Source of the DNA: Cylindrodendrum hubeiense
Taxonomy: Eukaryota > Ascomycota > Sordariomycetes > Hypocreales > Nectriaceae
NCBI GenBank assembly: GCA_014621425.1
Contig: JAANBB010000153.1
Span: 17,072-81,071 of the forward strand
Length of the DNA stretch: 64,000 nucleotides
Reading direction: 5' to 3'
Shown in pieces: positions 35,574 to 47,413 of this stretch; the first letter of the stretch is position 1, and the number at the start of each line of letters is the position of its first letter. A program made the position numbers and the translations under genes. The notes beneath the pieces are model-generated. The model made no database searches. It saw only the letters and a list, made by a program, of their open reading frames with translations, and was not told where the DNA came from.

Positions 35574-38240
35574 ATGATGCGGCTCGACGGCGGCGACAGC
35601 GGCGACAGTGGCCATGGGCCTGGCCGGCAGCCGCCGAACCCGCAACGGCTGCCCGTCAATCCCCGTCGTCACAAGGTGGCTCCCGAACGCCGGAAACGCG
35701 TTGCGACAGCGTAAGTTCTCGATCCCAAGGTTGGGGCGTGACGAGCCGGAGGCATAGTGAGTGTGACTCTGGATTCTGCAGGCTCCTGATGCTCCTGATG
35801 CTCCTCCGCCTTGGTGAAAACCCAAATTATGTGTCCCCTGGTCTGACCACGAGTAAAAAATAAAGATGCAACGCCTGCAACATCCGCCGCGTGAAATGCT
35901 CTGGTGATCACCCGTGCCGCCAGTGCTCGTCATCGTCACGCGACTGCGTCTATCCTGTAGCCGTCGAGAAGGTCTCGGTCGCGCGCAGCGAGCTAGACGA
36001 CCTGCGGCGCAAGGTTGACCTTCTAGAGAGGGCGCTGCGGGATACTGTACCCGATGCCACGAGGCGCCACGATCTGATCGGCCTGCTCTCACAGGACGCC
36101 TCGAGTGCGGCTGTGAGTGCTCGAGACGTGGCGGCTGCGACGACGTCGACGACTGTCACCCCAGCTGGGACACCTGCTGCTGAGCAGTCATATCCTGGTA
36201 CGCCGTCGGCTGCTGAACCCGGCGTGCTCCCGCATTTGCATCCTCATCAGAGTCAACCACAGTCTCACCCACAGTCTCACCCTCAGTCTCAGTCTCATCT
36301 GCAATCCCAACCTCTATCCCAACCTCAATCCCATCCCATTCGACCCAAGGGAACCTACCTGCATCACACCCCCCATGAAATACACCACCACCACCATGAA
36401 GAGGAGCAAGCATCAACCGAGGGCCGCCTTCTTCATGACCCCGACGGACACGCCCGCTTCCTCGGCGAGACTAGTGGCGCTACCTTCCTCGACTATCTGA
36501 AGGAATTCATGAACACCGTTGTCCACCTAGCCTATCATGACCTCCAACCTGGCGCTGATGGGAGCGCCTTCTTGTCCAGCATGGGTAGATATCAGACTTA
36601 CGACTCTCGCCGTTTGCACGAACGTGATGTCGACCCACTATGGCTACCACCGCGCCATGAGATGCAGGTCATGCTCTCCGAGCTGCGGTGTTTCATTCAG
36701 GATGGCAATGGGAACTGGCCCAGCGGAGGCATCTGCTGGTGGGGAGACCTCTCATCCGTCCCAGCCTTGCCTCCCATAGAATCCGAACCACACACTGTTG
36801 CCCGCGACAACTGTCGCCGCCATCTCGCCTTTCACCATGCCGCTTTTGCTGTTGTGTCTCAGGTCTCCAACACAGCAGCCCGGGGCCCTGAAGCCCAGGC
36901 AAACTTGAGCGAGTACTACTTCAGTCGGGCCTGCCTACTCCTGGGCAATCCCCTCGACGTTGCCCGCTTCACCATCAACGACGTCACCGCGTTGACGCTG
37001 ATGAGCTTCTATTTGATCGAGATGAATCGACGAGATGCCGCCTACATGTACATCAGCAACGCCATGCACATTAGCATCATGCATGGTGCGCACCGCGGGT
37101 GGGTTGACGAGAGCGGCAAGAGGGTTTTCTGGACACTCTATGTGCTCGATCGTTGGTTGAGCTGCTTGATGGGCAGGCCACCCGCCATCATGGACGACGC
37201 CATCCGTCTCCCCCTACCTTGTGATGCTCCGTAAGTCCCGGAAACAACATCTCACATCTCTCAACATCCGCATGCTGACCATCTATCATAGCTCAATGCC
37301 TCCAGCCGCTGGCTTGAGGGCCAATGTCGAGCTCTCTCGCATCTCGGGTCACATTGTGTGCAACACGTACCGTGTATCCCCCTGGGAGAGGAGGGAAGGG
37401 CTAGTGAGACACTCCGAGGATGCCATCCGGATGCTGGACCAGTGGCAGGAAAGTCTTCCCCCAATCCTCAAGCTATCCAGCAATGGCCTGAGTGATGATC
37501 CCGCGTGCTGCTTGTTGCACATGGCATATAACCAAGTGAGCTTAACAGCGTGTTCCGTTTCCGAATCTCAGACTAAACTCGTTGCGTTCTAGCTCATCAT
37601 TCTCACCATCCGCCCAGTCTTCTTCGCTGCCGTCAAGAAGACGTTTGCAGAGAGACTGGTGACACGGCAGTCGTCGTTGCACTCTCACCCCCAGCTCTCT
37701 CATCTAAGGCGATGTATTGTCGCTGCGGAACGCAATATCCGTCTCGCGCGCCACATATTAGCCCTTAACCACCCTAGAAAGCTGCTTCAAGCAGGCCTGC
37801 ACTTCATCTTCAATGCTGCCATCTGCCTGATGTTGCAGGAACTGATTTACATCGAAGGCGTGGCGCCCAAGGATCCACATGTGCGAGACCACGATCTTGA
37901 CTTCGTGATTGCGAGGTTCGAGGAGGAGAGCCAAGTAGGAAGCAACTATGGCCGAGACTGCGCGGCTGTCCTCCGGGACCTACGGGCCCTTGTCCAGCGT
38001 CTACGAGCACCTGCAGGTCAAAGTCTGGGGAGTGTCCGACCGGACGAGTTGCCACATCAACTCACACATGCTCCGTCTGTGACCCGGACGACAATGGGGA
38101 TAGGCCAGCCATGGCCCCAGAAAGTCGGTTCGGAGGGTCTTCAACAACCGATCCATGTTGAACAAGGACATATGCTGTATGACGAACTGGTGTCCTGGAT
38201 AGATGACGATTGGCCGCCATATGGGGCGTATCTGACATGA
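35574..38240 (+). CDS. Zn2Cys6 fungal transcription factor
   Basis: Nuclear DNA-binding regulator of the Gal4 class. Exons 35574-35710, 35866-37230, 37292-37535 and 37593-38240 join in frame to 797 residues. The first junction completes the zinc cluster: CNACNIRRVKC, then C-x5-C-x2-C-x6-C spacing, with cysteines at about 47, 50, 57, 63, 66 and 73, followed by a heptad-like linker around SELDDLRRKVDLLERAL (dimerisation). A Gln/Ser/His/Pro-rich low-complexity stretch follows, and then a fungal-specific transcription factor middle domain (PF04082-like), recognisable from RDNCRRHLAFHHAAF to GKRVFWTLYVLDRWLSCLMG and PPAIMDDAIRLPLP. Start at ATG 35574 or the adjacent ATG 35577. It lies 1.8 kb downstream of sidA on the same strand, so a role in siderophore control is possible but unproven; no SreA site precedes it. 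Confidence 0.85.
36241..36345 (+). repeat. Gln/Ser/His/Pro-coding low-complexity repeat in the Zn2Cys6 gene
   Basis: Degenerate CAGTCTCA(C/T)CC-like units encode repeated SQ/PQSHPQS elements. Such tracts vary in length between strains and often act as flexible or activating linkers. Confidence 0.7.
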
Positions 38241-38539
38241 ATTAGGGGCGGGGTAGATACACCAAAGTTAGGAGTGGAACGTTTTGTAACCCTATTAATT
38301 TCTGTCGATTTAAAATACCCATACTCAAAATGAACTAAAATGCTTGTTTTTTTCTATGTCTTTTCTCCCATTGTCGCGGTTGGGTGCAATCAACATTCAG
38401 CAGAATGGTGGGAGGTGCAGTGAAGTGCAGGGATGTCAGGTGATGCCTGCCGCCACCCGCTGGCTCAGTGGTTCCGCTACAAGATCACATGCAATTATTC
38501 GCCACTCCGTCTCAAGTTCTCAACGCTCCGTTTTTCGAC
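38241..38539. other. short tandem intergenic region
   Basis: Three hundred bases between the stop of the regulator and the ATG of the Nudix/eIF2B-like gene. They must hold the terminator of one and the promoter of the other. No distinct motif was seen. Confidence 0.4.
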
Positions 38540-40189
38540 ATGGCAACACGAGTGAGCGTTTGCAGGCCGGCATGGTGTGCTCGTATTTGGGCGCGTCAGG
38601 CACGCAGCATCTCAACAACTATGCCATATCTCCAGCGCCGCGCCGTCGCCGGCAGCTTCATCTTCAAGTTCCCCGATGACGACACCACCAAAAAGCCCCA
38701 GGTAGCGCTCTTCCGCAGGAGCGGCAAAGTGCGAACATACCAGTGAGTGTGGAATACCGGTTTGCCTATCCAACTTTTCGTCGCTCAAGCAATTAACGGC
38801 TAGTACAGACACAAATATGCACCGGTCTCGGGTAGCGTCGAGGAGATCGACACAAACCCGCTAGCTACCGCCTGGCGGGAATTGAAGGAGGAGACGACTC
38901 TAACGGACACCTCCTTACGCCTCTTCCGCCAGGGGAAACCATACTCTTTTGTCGACGAGTCTGTTGGCCGAGAATGGATCATCAATCCGTTCAGCTTCGT
39001 CCTCAAGTCAGAGAATGAAGGTGGTCGCGGCGAGGCTGGCATCCAGCTGGACTGGGAGCACGAAGGATATGAGTGGTTTGACCCCGACGTCATAAACGAG
39101 TCAGACGCGTTCCAGGGCGTTCCCCGCATCTTGGAGAGCTTCAGAAGGGTCTGGTTCAACATTGATCTCGGAGAGGAAGCAGGTAGGATACTCGGGGATG
39201 GTTTAATTGCCCTGCAGAAGGATCATGAGAGTGGTCCGCACGAACTGGCATCAAACGCGCTCGGAATTTTCATTGAAGTGATCAAGAAACTTGGTACAGG
39301 CTCACGAGAGGTGTGGTGGAAAAATGCGAGGTCTGCCGCCTGGCACTTGTGGAAGAATGGCCGGGAGAGCATTGGTGCGCCCATCTTGAGCGTCATGGTC
39401 TCCAGTTTGGCCATTATTGAAGAGAAGCTGCCGCGTGACGATCCGTCTCTCGGGGGGTCGATTGATGGAATTGTTCAGGCTCTCATACATTACAGTCAGC
39501 AACGACAAAGTGTCGTCTCCAAGGTCGGCGGGTCTCTTGATGGCTTCTTGACAACACATTTTTCGGACACTGAAACACTCAAAATTCTCACACTCTCGTC
39601 CAGCTCCACGATAACATGTGGCATTACACACGTTTTGAGGAATAGAAAGACGCCTCTGGATATCCGGGTCCTCGAGTCACGTCCACTCTTCGAGGGCACC
39701 AAGACAGCCGGTGCGATCGCTTCGTTCGCGCACAGCAACTCCATCATAACTGATATCACTGTGTATACGGATGCCAGTGTTGGCGCGGCTGCCAAAGATA
39801 TTGATGTCGTTATCGTCGGAGCGGATATGATTGACAAGTTGGGGAATGTGAGCAACAAGACCGGCTCGTTGCCTGCAGTCCTGGTAGCAAAGCACGTCTC
39901 ACCAGGAGTAAAAATCATCGCGCTTTTCGAAAAAGAAAAGGTACTACCATTTGAACCCCCTATTCAGGAGGACAACAGCCCGCAAGATGTTGTTCAGGCA
40001 TGGGGAGGCTCGGGTCAGTCAAAAGACTCTCGTACGCGAGTCACCGTGAAAAACGTCTCCTCCGAGTGGGTTTCGTCCAACTTGGTCGATCACTACGTGA
40101 CTGAGGATGGTGCAACGACGGGGTATGGAATTGCCGAGTGGGCTAAGAATGTCCGCAAAGGCGCCGACAGGTTCTTCACTGATCTCTAG
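38540..40189 (+). CDS. Nudix domain fused to an eIF2B-alpha-like (IF-2B) domain
   Basis: Exons 38540-38742 and 38809-40189 join in frame to 527 residues (66-nt intron, GTGAGT...CAG). The N-terminus is Arg-rich and basic, like a mitochondrial presequence (residues 1-28); a second ATG (MPYLQRR) could start a shorter form. Residues about 35-180 are a Nudix hydrolase-like domain with GSVEEIDTNPLATAWRELKEET near 76-97, which retains RExxEE. From about 195 to the end is an IF-2B superfamily domain (eIF2B alpha/beta/delta, MtnA), with APILSVMVSSLAII, TLSSSSTI, VLESRPLFEG, TVYTDASVGAAAKDIDVVIVGAD and VSNKTGSLPAVLVAKH. The IF-2B part resembles translation-factor or ribose-1-phosphate isomerase folds; the Nudix substrate is unknown. 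Such fusions appear in other fungi as far as I recall. The function is not established. Confidence 0.85.
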
Positions 40190-41732
40190 CTTTGAATCAG
40201 CCGCTGGCTATGAATTACGTACTCTGGTCCTTCGCAATGTGCGCATGGAGCTTCAACACGCAATATAGCCGAGCCAAATGAAGACCGGCGGTCAATTATG
40301 CTCACTATTTTATGCGAGATTATCACAACAAGCGACCGTTCATCATCAGTCTGGCGCTTGGAAACGAAAGCGGCCTGTGAAGCCTGTTCGGACAACATTC
40401 CAAGGAGGCGGGCTGGCATCTTATCAGTCCCATCGACAGGTGAAAGATTTGATTGAACTAAAGCCGCTAGATGAATACAGTGTCGCATTGCGCGGGAGTA
40501 TTGGCCGCGCGACTCAGAAGCGCGCTCCAGGCTCGTTCAAGGGTGAGAAGCGCTTTGGCCAGCGTTGTTCTGGGCCTTGTTCTAGAACGCAACTTTGATG
40601 AATCGAGAACATTCTAGGGCCCCAACATATCTCGGGGTACTTACTCGCCTCTGGGGGACCATGGCGGGGAACCAGGACAAAGATTTATGACATCAGAATC
40701 AAATTTAACCAAGGCACACTACTATAGCACATTGCCGCGCGATAATGCATGGTATTGGGCTGGGGTGTGCAGGTCAGCCTTACAGCCCTACAGACAACGT
40801 GCAGATGGAGGCATGACTGCATCGGCGTTGAAGGATGCGTCGACATGAGGTCATGGGACTCAAAGATAACGTTCATCCATCCATCCAAAGGATTGATGTC
40901 CCTGTCTAGCTGTCAGGTGGAGAGAATACAGGCCTAGGATCCTGGTTGATAGCACCATCGTCTCGGCTTCCACTCATTCCCACCACACCGTCACGCTGAC
41001 CGGTCTGGCAGGATCCCAGCTAGTTGCAGCGTCGCCGAGCTGAACGAACCGCCTGAACAATCGAAAATCTGCCTCGTGCCAGGCCGGCTTGCTTGGCAGA
41101 TGCGCTACCCGCGGGACCGGACAATCCGGGCGGCCAGACGGCGGGAGTTCAAAACGTTCCGAAACGTGCCAAACGCCTAATCCGCCCCCCCTCGCGGACG
41201 GATAATTAACATCAAGGTCCAAATTCCGGCCCATATTCGAGAGCTCGGGCGGTCCACTCCGGGGCGCGCTTGGTCCCGGGTCAAGTCGGCCATCATCCAA
41301 GAACTTCTCACTGCTACACTACCCCATGCCACAGACCGCGTGCCCATAATAATTAACATGACGCCCGAGTCGGCTTGTTGAATGGCCCCGCTTACGTCAA
41401 ACCTAGGGCATGCCGGTAACTCGGTGAGGGGAGAACCGCCGAGCCTGTACCAGCACCCTTGGAACCTGTCCTCGAGGTGATCCTCAGGAGGCAGCAGAGC
41501 ATCTTTGCCTGGTTTACGTCTTCGTCTTGACCGATGAAACGGATACATAACAGCGTCACTGGGCAGGCTTTGGCTGAGTCGTTACGGACCTGACAACAAG
41601 AGCCATCCAAGCTACGACCGCCCCTCGAATCTCGTCGTCGAATCCCGTCAGGGGCTTCACCAGCGAATAAGGTTTACCTCATTTCCAGCGTCCTTCTATT
41701 TGTCCCGCAAAGACTTCCTCGTGGAAATAACA
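40190..41732. other. intergenic region, no gene seen
   Basis: Upstream region of the MFS permease. Minus-strand open frames of up to about 120 codons have no recognisable domains. No repeats or RNA genes were noticed. Confidence 0.5.
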
Positions 41733-43551
41733 ATGGCGATGGTGGCGATAACCACGACGGCGACAGACGAAGAGTCCCAAGTGTCACAACCAAAGACACC
41801 CAGCCCAACCGAGATGACGCCGATTCACAACGCCGAAATCAAGAACCGAGCCCTCAACCGCAAGATAGACGTGGCCCTGTTGCCTCTCTTATCGCTCCTC
41901 TATCTGTTCAACGGCCTAGATCGCGGCAACGTTGGCAATGCTGAGACTCAGGGTATGCGCTCAAAACACAAACACCACTTTCCCTATCTACGAAAGCGCG
42001 AGCTGATAGAAACCAGGCTTCACCAGTGATATTGGCGCGCAACCAGACGACCTGAATGAGGCAGTCTCTCTATTCTTTGTGACTTTTGTCGTTCTCCAGC
42101 CCGTATCTGCCGCAGTGGGGCGGTGCATCGGAGCCCGACACTGGATACCGATCATGATGGTAGGTTTGGCAGAAGTGATTGGCGGGCTTTGCGCCAACGA
42201 TTACTAACAATATCTCAGTTCTCCTGGGGTCTTGTAACCATCGGTCAGGCTTACATCAAAGGCCGTGGTATGTCAAATATTTCCCCTGAAGTTCCGCTTT
42301 GGCGATTCCTTGCCCGTCTAACTTGATCTCAGGGGCACTCATCGCCACGCGGTTGCTCATTGGCGCCTTCGAAGCCGGATTTTACCCAACGTCGATCGCA
42401 TACCTTTCATCATTTTACACTCGGTTTGATCTTGCCATCAGGCTCGCTGTATTCTACGGACAATATGCCATCGCGGGCGCCTTTTCCGGCTCCATCGGTG
42501 CGTCTCCTGATTTCCCACCGCTCTTCCACCCCCTGACTGACAACCCGTAGCGTACGGCGTCTTCCACATCCATGGCGGCCCCCTGAAGAACTGGCAGTAC
42601 CTTTTTATCATTGAAGGTGCCCTTACATGTTTTTTTGCCATCGTCGCCTGGATCTGGCTGCCTAGTGGGCCCGGGACGGCCTGGTTCCTCAGCCCGGACG
42701 AGCGTCTCCTCGCCGTGGAGCGGATGAAGCAGGACTCGGCAGCTTTCGTCAAACACGATTACGGCGAGGACGGTATGGAGATGGATCGCCTGCATAAGAG
42801 GGACTTCATCGAGACGGCCAAGGACTGGAAGCTGTGGTCTGTCCTTGTGCTCAACATCTGCGCCAGCGTCCCCAGTGGCGCGTTTCCTGTGTTTCTTCCT
42901 CTGGTGCTTCAGGGGCTGGGGTACGAATCGATCCTGGCCAATCTGGTGAGTACTTTCAAACTCGAAACACACGACTGTCCGAAACAAGACTGACCGCCTG
43001 TTCTTCTCAAGATGACTGTCCCCCCGTTCGTCTGCGGCGCCATCGGCCTCTACATCTTCGCTTTCAGTTCCGACCGCCGCAGGGACCGCGGCTATCATAT
43101 CATGGGTGGCCTGCTGGTGGGCATTATCGGCCTCGTGCTGACCGTTACTGTTCCCTCATCCACCGGCAAGTACATTGCGCTGTGCATTCTCCTCTCGGGC
43201 ATCTACGTCTCGGCTCCGCTGACGATGGCCTGGCTCAGCGGCAATACGCCCGAGCCGGGCAAGCGGTCGCTAGTCCTAGGCGTCAATGGCTTCGGCAACC
43301 TAGGTGGCATCATTGGCGCGCAGCTTTATCGGCCGAGTTTCGCGCCCGACTATCACGTTCCGTTCTATGCCACCACGGGGTTCCTTGTCGTCGCCTTTGT
43401 CGGCTATTTGTCATACCGATTCATGCTAGCCGCCGCCAACAAGAGGAAACAGGCTCTGCTAGCCATGATGACCGAGGTCGATGTTGAGAATGAGAGGCTG
43501 AACGACCAGAGATATGCGGATAAGAAGTTGACATTCATGTATGGGCTGTAG
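41733..43551 (+). CDS. MFS permease, Dal5-like anion:cation symporter family
   Basis: Plasma-membrane transporter. Six exons (41733-41952, 42017-42159, 42219-42267, 42333-42497, 42551-42945, 43012-43551) join in frame to 503 residues with the expected 12-helix pattern and a long cytoplasmic loop after helix 6 (RMKQDSAAFVKHDYGEDG). Family markers seen: NRKIDVALLPLLSLLYLFNGLDRGNVGNAETQG in helix 1 and its following loop (typical of the allantoate/vitamin/carboxylate ACS family), LLIGAFEAGFYPTSIAYLS, and WLSGNTPEPGKRSLVLGVNGFGNLGG. Substrates of this family are small organic anions; siderophore-iron transporters belong to a different MFS family, so this is not an obvious uptake gene for the locus. 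Convergent with the WW/FF gene, 98 bp apart. Confidence 0.88.
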
Positions 43552-43649
43552 CTTGCTGCGCCACCCCTGGTTTATATGTATTTTGTCTACTTTCGGCCCC
43601 TTTCGGACCAATTACACAATCTAGATGAATGAATCATGATTTGACGCCA

Positions 43650-45353
43650 TCATGAAGCGTCCTTGGCCTCATCCTTCTGCATGCTCGCTAGTTGGCTCTG
43701 TAAGCCTTGCTTCCCCACTCGCATTGCCATCTCCAACTCCCTCTCCTCCTCTCTCAACCTAGCCTTGCTTACGGCCACGTCTTTCTCGCGTTTCCTCCGT
43801 TGCTCTTCCACCGCGCGGTTCCTCTCCTCAAGCGCCCGCTCTCGCTTCTCCCTCGCCTCACGCTGCTTTTTCTTCTCCTCGTCGTCCTTGACGGCCTCGA
43901 GGTCCTCGGGCGGCGGGGCCAGGTTGCCAACGTAGGCTTCGATCAAGGGGTCTCGCACCTTGGGCTCGAGGGATATGTAGCGGGCGTCGATGAGGACCTG
44001 GGTCGGGAGACCGGTTGCCAGCGATTTGTTGTTGAGTAGATTGATGGGCTGAGCCTTTAGTAATGCCGTAAGATCGGACTTCAGTGTCGACTGGGACATC
44101 TTCAACCGGGAGATGTGCTCGCGGTAGGCCTTCTCGCGGTCTTTGTCGGATATGTGCAGGTCCTTCATAGAGGATTCCTTTTTGTACTTGCGTTTGAACT
44201 CGGGCCAGTATAGTTTCGGGCTGGCTTTTTCCTGCAGGAAGGCCATGTAGGCGATCCGGGGATCCTTCTTCTCCTGACGCGCCCTTTGCTCTTTCAACTC
44301 GGCAATCTTTTCGCGCGTCCACTCGTCCCAGCATTCCTTGCGCGCTTTTGTCGTTCCCAATGCTGTGTATCGCAGGTCATCCACAATTTTACCCTCCTCA
44401 AGGAGCTTTTCCCAGGGGCTATAGGGGTTGATGTTGAAGTCGTTGAGGAGGTCCTTGAACAGATACTTGGTGTCATCCTCCGATAGGGGCACACCCTCAG
44501 CACCTTCGGGCCAGTTCTCGGCATTGCCGTCGTCATACTCTCCGGGGTCCAAGCCGTAATCCTCGCCCATTGCTTGTAGCTGCAGAGCAATGTCGGCCTC
44601 GGTGAATTCCACCACTTCGTCCTCGCCAGCCTCGACGTCTTCGGTTCGTTGTCGCTTGGATGGGTGTTCTCCATTTCCGTCGTCGCCTTCTCCCTCATCA
44701 TCGGTCACTTCGACTTCTTCGTATTCGCTGTCGTCATCTTGGTTGATGTCGGGAGCGCGAGACGGAGGTAGCTCGGGCCTCGGTGCTGGCTGCGGTCCTT
44801 CGTCCTTTGGTTCTGACTCTTCGGCAGCCTTGTCGCGGATGCGCGCCTTATCAAGTTCCAAGATGCCAGGCATGAGCTTCTCCGGAATGCGCCAGTAGCT
44901 CGTCTTCTTGATGGGGTTGTAGACAAATCGTCGCGAATACTTGGTGTACACTAGGATCCACGGCTCACAGCCCGGGATCGCCTCCTTCCTCCTGGGCTTA
45001 TCGACCGGCGCGGGCTTCGGTCGGCCCTCATATCCACCGCGGCCACCGCCATAGCCGCCGCGATTGTTCTGATTCTGGGGAGGTTGTTGGGAGGCATGGA
45101 ATTGGGCGATGTAGGCATTCGCGACATTGGGATCGGAGAGGGACGGCACGGCTCCATAGGGAGAAAATGCGGGGGCTGCACCATGCACAGGCTGGCGCGC
45201 AGGCTCAGGCTCGACACCAGGTCGCTTGTATGTTGACTCTTTCGACTCAGCGTGGTAGAAATATGTGTGACCGGTCGGAGCCGTGTGCTCACTCCATCCT
45301 GGAGGCAAAGGCGCCAGGGCAGCCGCGGACGGCTTATGGGTGGATCGTAGCAT
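43650..45353 (-). CDS. WW and FF domain protein, Urn1-like splicing factor
   Basis: Single-exon gene of 567 residues. A WW domain spans about residues 16-45 (LPPGWSEHTAPTGHTYFYH...STYKRP), with Tyr in place of the second Trp. A second WW-like piece (EPWILVYTKYSRRFVYNPIKKTSYWRIP) follows a Gly-rich linker. The middle is acidic (DDSEYEEVEVTDDEGEGDD), then an FF domain begins near KYLFKDLLNDFNINPYSPWEKLL, and the C-terminus is a long charged coiled coil (EEKKKQREAREKRERALEE). This matches yeast Urn1, a U2/U5-associated pre-mRNA splicing component; related to Prp40 but with fewer FF domains. Start at ATG 45353. Divergent from the PAP2 gene. Confidence 0.85.
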   Translation of the reverse strand: MLRSTHKPSAAALAPLPPGWSEHTAPTGHTYFYHAESKESTYKRPGVEPEPARQPVHGAAPAFSPYGAVPSLSDPNVANAYIAQFHASQQPPQNQNNRGGYGGGRGGYEGRPKPAPVDKPRRKEAIPGCEPWILVYTKYSRRFVYNPIKKTSYWRIPEKLMPGILELDKARIRDKAAEESEPKDEGPQPAPRPELPPSRAPDINQDDDSEYEEVEVTDDEGEGDDGNGEHPSKRQRTEDVEAGEDEVVEFTEADIALQLQAMGEDYGLDPGEYDDGNAENWPEGAEGVPLSEDDTKYLFKDLLNDFNINPYSPWEKLLEEGKIVDDLRYTALGTTKARKECWDEWTREKIAELKEQRARQEKKDPRIAYMAFLQEKASPKLYWPEFKRKYKKESSMKDLHISDKDREKAYREHISRLKMSQSTLKSDLTALLKAQPINLLNNKSLATGLPTQVLIDARYISLEPKVRDPLIEAYVGNLAPPPEDLEAVKDDEEKKKQREAREKRERALEERNRAVEEQRRKREKDVAVSKARLREEERELEMAMRVGKQGLQSQLASMQKDEAKDAS

Positions 45354-46058
45354 CGTCGGGTGGGTTTCGGGCTATCGCATTGGTGTCGGAGCGTGTATGG
45401 GCGTGTCGGATGTGTATTTTTCAGACGTTGCTGTGGGCGGTAAAGTTGCGAGCTTGCACTTGTGTTGTTGATGGTGATGTTGGTTGGTGTTGATATTCGT
45501 GTCAGACTCAGTCGAAAGAAAATAATGGAGCTTGGGCCAGAGTGGCGGGGCAGCTGGCTTACCCTACACCGTCGATTAGCCTCCATGGTGCAATGAATTA
45601 AGTTTGGGGAATAAGCGATGGACATGCATCGACATTATTGGAGATGTCAAGGTGATAAACGGATAGTAATGAACTTTTCTACGTAGTTGTATGCCATGTT
45701 CTTTGCATACGGTGGTCTCCCTGGTTTGGTGAAATGTCATTTCCGGTATGGAGTAGAGCATGCAACTATCTACCCCAGCATCTTCTGATGGACCCTCCTT
45801 TTTGGGGATACATTTCAACTTCCACCACTATTTCACCTCTCAACTCTCCTCATACTGGTCTCTACAGCGTCAACAACAACTCCCGCCAATGGCAGAGCGA
45901 CAAAGTTGACGAGAAACCGTCACATCTTCAGTGCGCCAATCCTCCTTAGCACACACAGCATTCCGAGATCCCGACGCTCTTTTAACTCACTCACTCGATG
46001 TCAGGCGAGCCCCTAACTCGCTTCGAATCCTCACCGTATCTTCAGCCTCATCTCATCC
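45354..46058. other. divergent promoter region of the WW/FF and PAP2 genes
   Basis: About 700 bases shared by two divergent genes. It holds no recognisable coding sequence. A CCTCCTTTTT/CAACTC-rich leader precedes the PAP2 start. Confidence 0.5.
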
Positions 46059-47185
46059 ATGGCTCCAGCTCATAACGGCAATGGGGCAGGTGGCCCTATA
46101 TCGTTTTTGAAGCGATACTGGAAGGTTGGTTTGCTGGCCTAGGCCTCTCACTCTCATTGAGGTACAATTTGGCTGACTCTTGGATGTAGACGACACACGC
46201 GCCTGACTATATGGGCTTCATGTTTCTGTTGACTGCATGGATTCTGGTAAGGCCGCGCTTTCTGAATGCCCTCATTGGATCCCGGAATTTCTGACAGAAT
46301 TTCCTTTCTTGCCCTACTTACAGATCCTCGTCTTTGTTACTCCATTTCACCGGATGTTCTTCGTCAATGACCTCGCCATCTCATATCCCCATGCCATCCA
46401 TGAGCGCGTCCCCGTTTGTACGTCGATTCCTTACCCTCCTCTTTTGCGGATTTCATCCGAAAGAAAACTCCTGACTAAAGCGACTAGTTATGAACTTTGT
46501 CTACGCTCTCTTCGTCCCTCTTGGCGTTCTCATCGCTTACAACATCTGGGCGCGATCTTCACCGGCCAAACACGAAGTCACCTACATCTCCTTCTTCATC
46601 TCCGTCGTTTTGACAACCTTCCTCACTGACATCATCAAGAATGCTGTTGGCAGGCCTCGCCCGGACCTTTTAGACCGCTGTAAGCCGGCACCAGGCACTC
46701 AGGCCAGTACCCTCGTCACCATCGACGTCTGTACGGCGCCCAACGATCACACTCTCCAGGAAGGTTGGCGTTCATTTCCATCTGGCCATTCGTCCTTCTC
46801 CTTTGCGGGTTTGGGATTTCTCAGCCTCTTCCTGGCTGGACAGCTCCATGTATTCCGGTACGCTGCTGGTGGCCGAGATCTTAGCCGTGCGCTGCTGTGT
46901 CTGCTCCCGCTCATTGGCGCTGCCATGGTTGCCATTTCACGGTGCGAGGACTACAGACACGACGTGTATGATGTCTGTGTAGGATCGGCCTTGGGCATGA
47001 CCGTTGCCTACTGGAGCTACCGGAGACACTGGCCGCGACTTTCCAGCCAGCGATGCGACGAACCCTACCCACCACCGGGAACGGATACCCAGCCGGGCTG
47101 GCAACGCGTGACGGATGATGAAGAAGCTAGGGCAGGGGCAGATGTAGGATTCGAGATGAACATTGTACGAGGTGTTCGCCGCTGA
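46059..47185 (+). CDS. PAP2 family lipid phosphate phosphatase (Dpp1/Lpp1-like)
   Basis: Integral membrane phosphatase that dephosphorylates phosphatidate, diacylglycerol pyrophosphate or related lipids. Exons 46059-46124, 46190-46246, 46324-46417 and 46488-47185 join in frame to 304 residues with about six membrane helices. All three catalytic PAP2 motifs are seen: KNAVGRPRP near 122-130, PSGHS near 170-174, and SRCEDYRHDVYD near 223-234, the SRx5Hx3D pattern. The N-terminal MAPAHNGNGAGGPISFLKRYWK lies before the first membrane segment. The C-terminus is cytoplasmic and acidic. The substrate preference among lipid phosphates is not readable. Convergent with the proteasome gene. Confidence 0.92.
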
Positions 47186-47413
47186 TTTGGAGCTTAGGCA
47201 TGGTAATCCTTGTATTGCAAGTGAGAGCTGGATGGTGGAGAATGCACTGGGGGGATGTGCTATATCATGTTGTGTTGTGTGGCGATGCGAGTTGCTCTCT
47301 TGGCGAAACGGCGCTGGGCCACATCCTTTGGTCATTCCATGATATTATTGTTACAGGGGCGATTTAGGATGGCCCGGGTTCCCCTCCACCATCTATCAAA
47401 AAATCTATTGTCT

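Noticed and set aside
41733..43551. MFS gene as a siderophore-iron transporter of the locus
   Set aside because: Helix 1 and loop motifs fit the Dal5-like anion:cation symporter family rather than the siderophore-iron transporter family.
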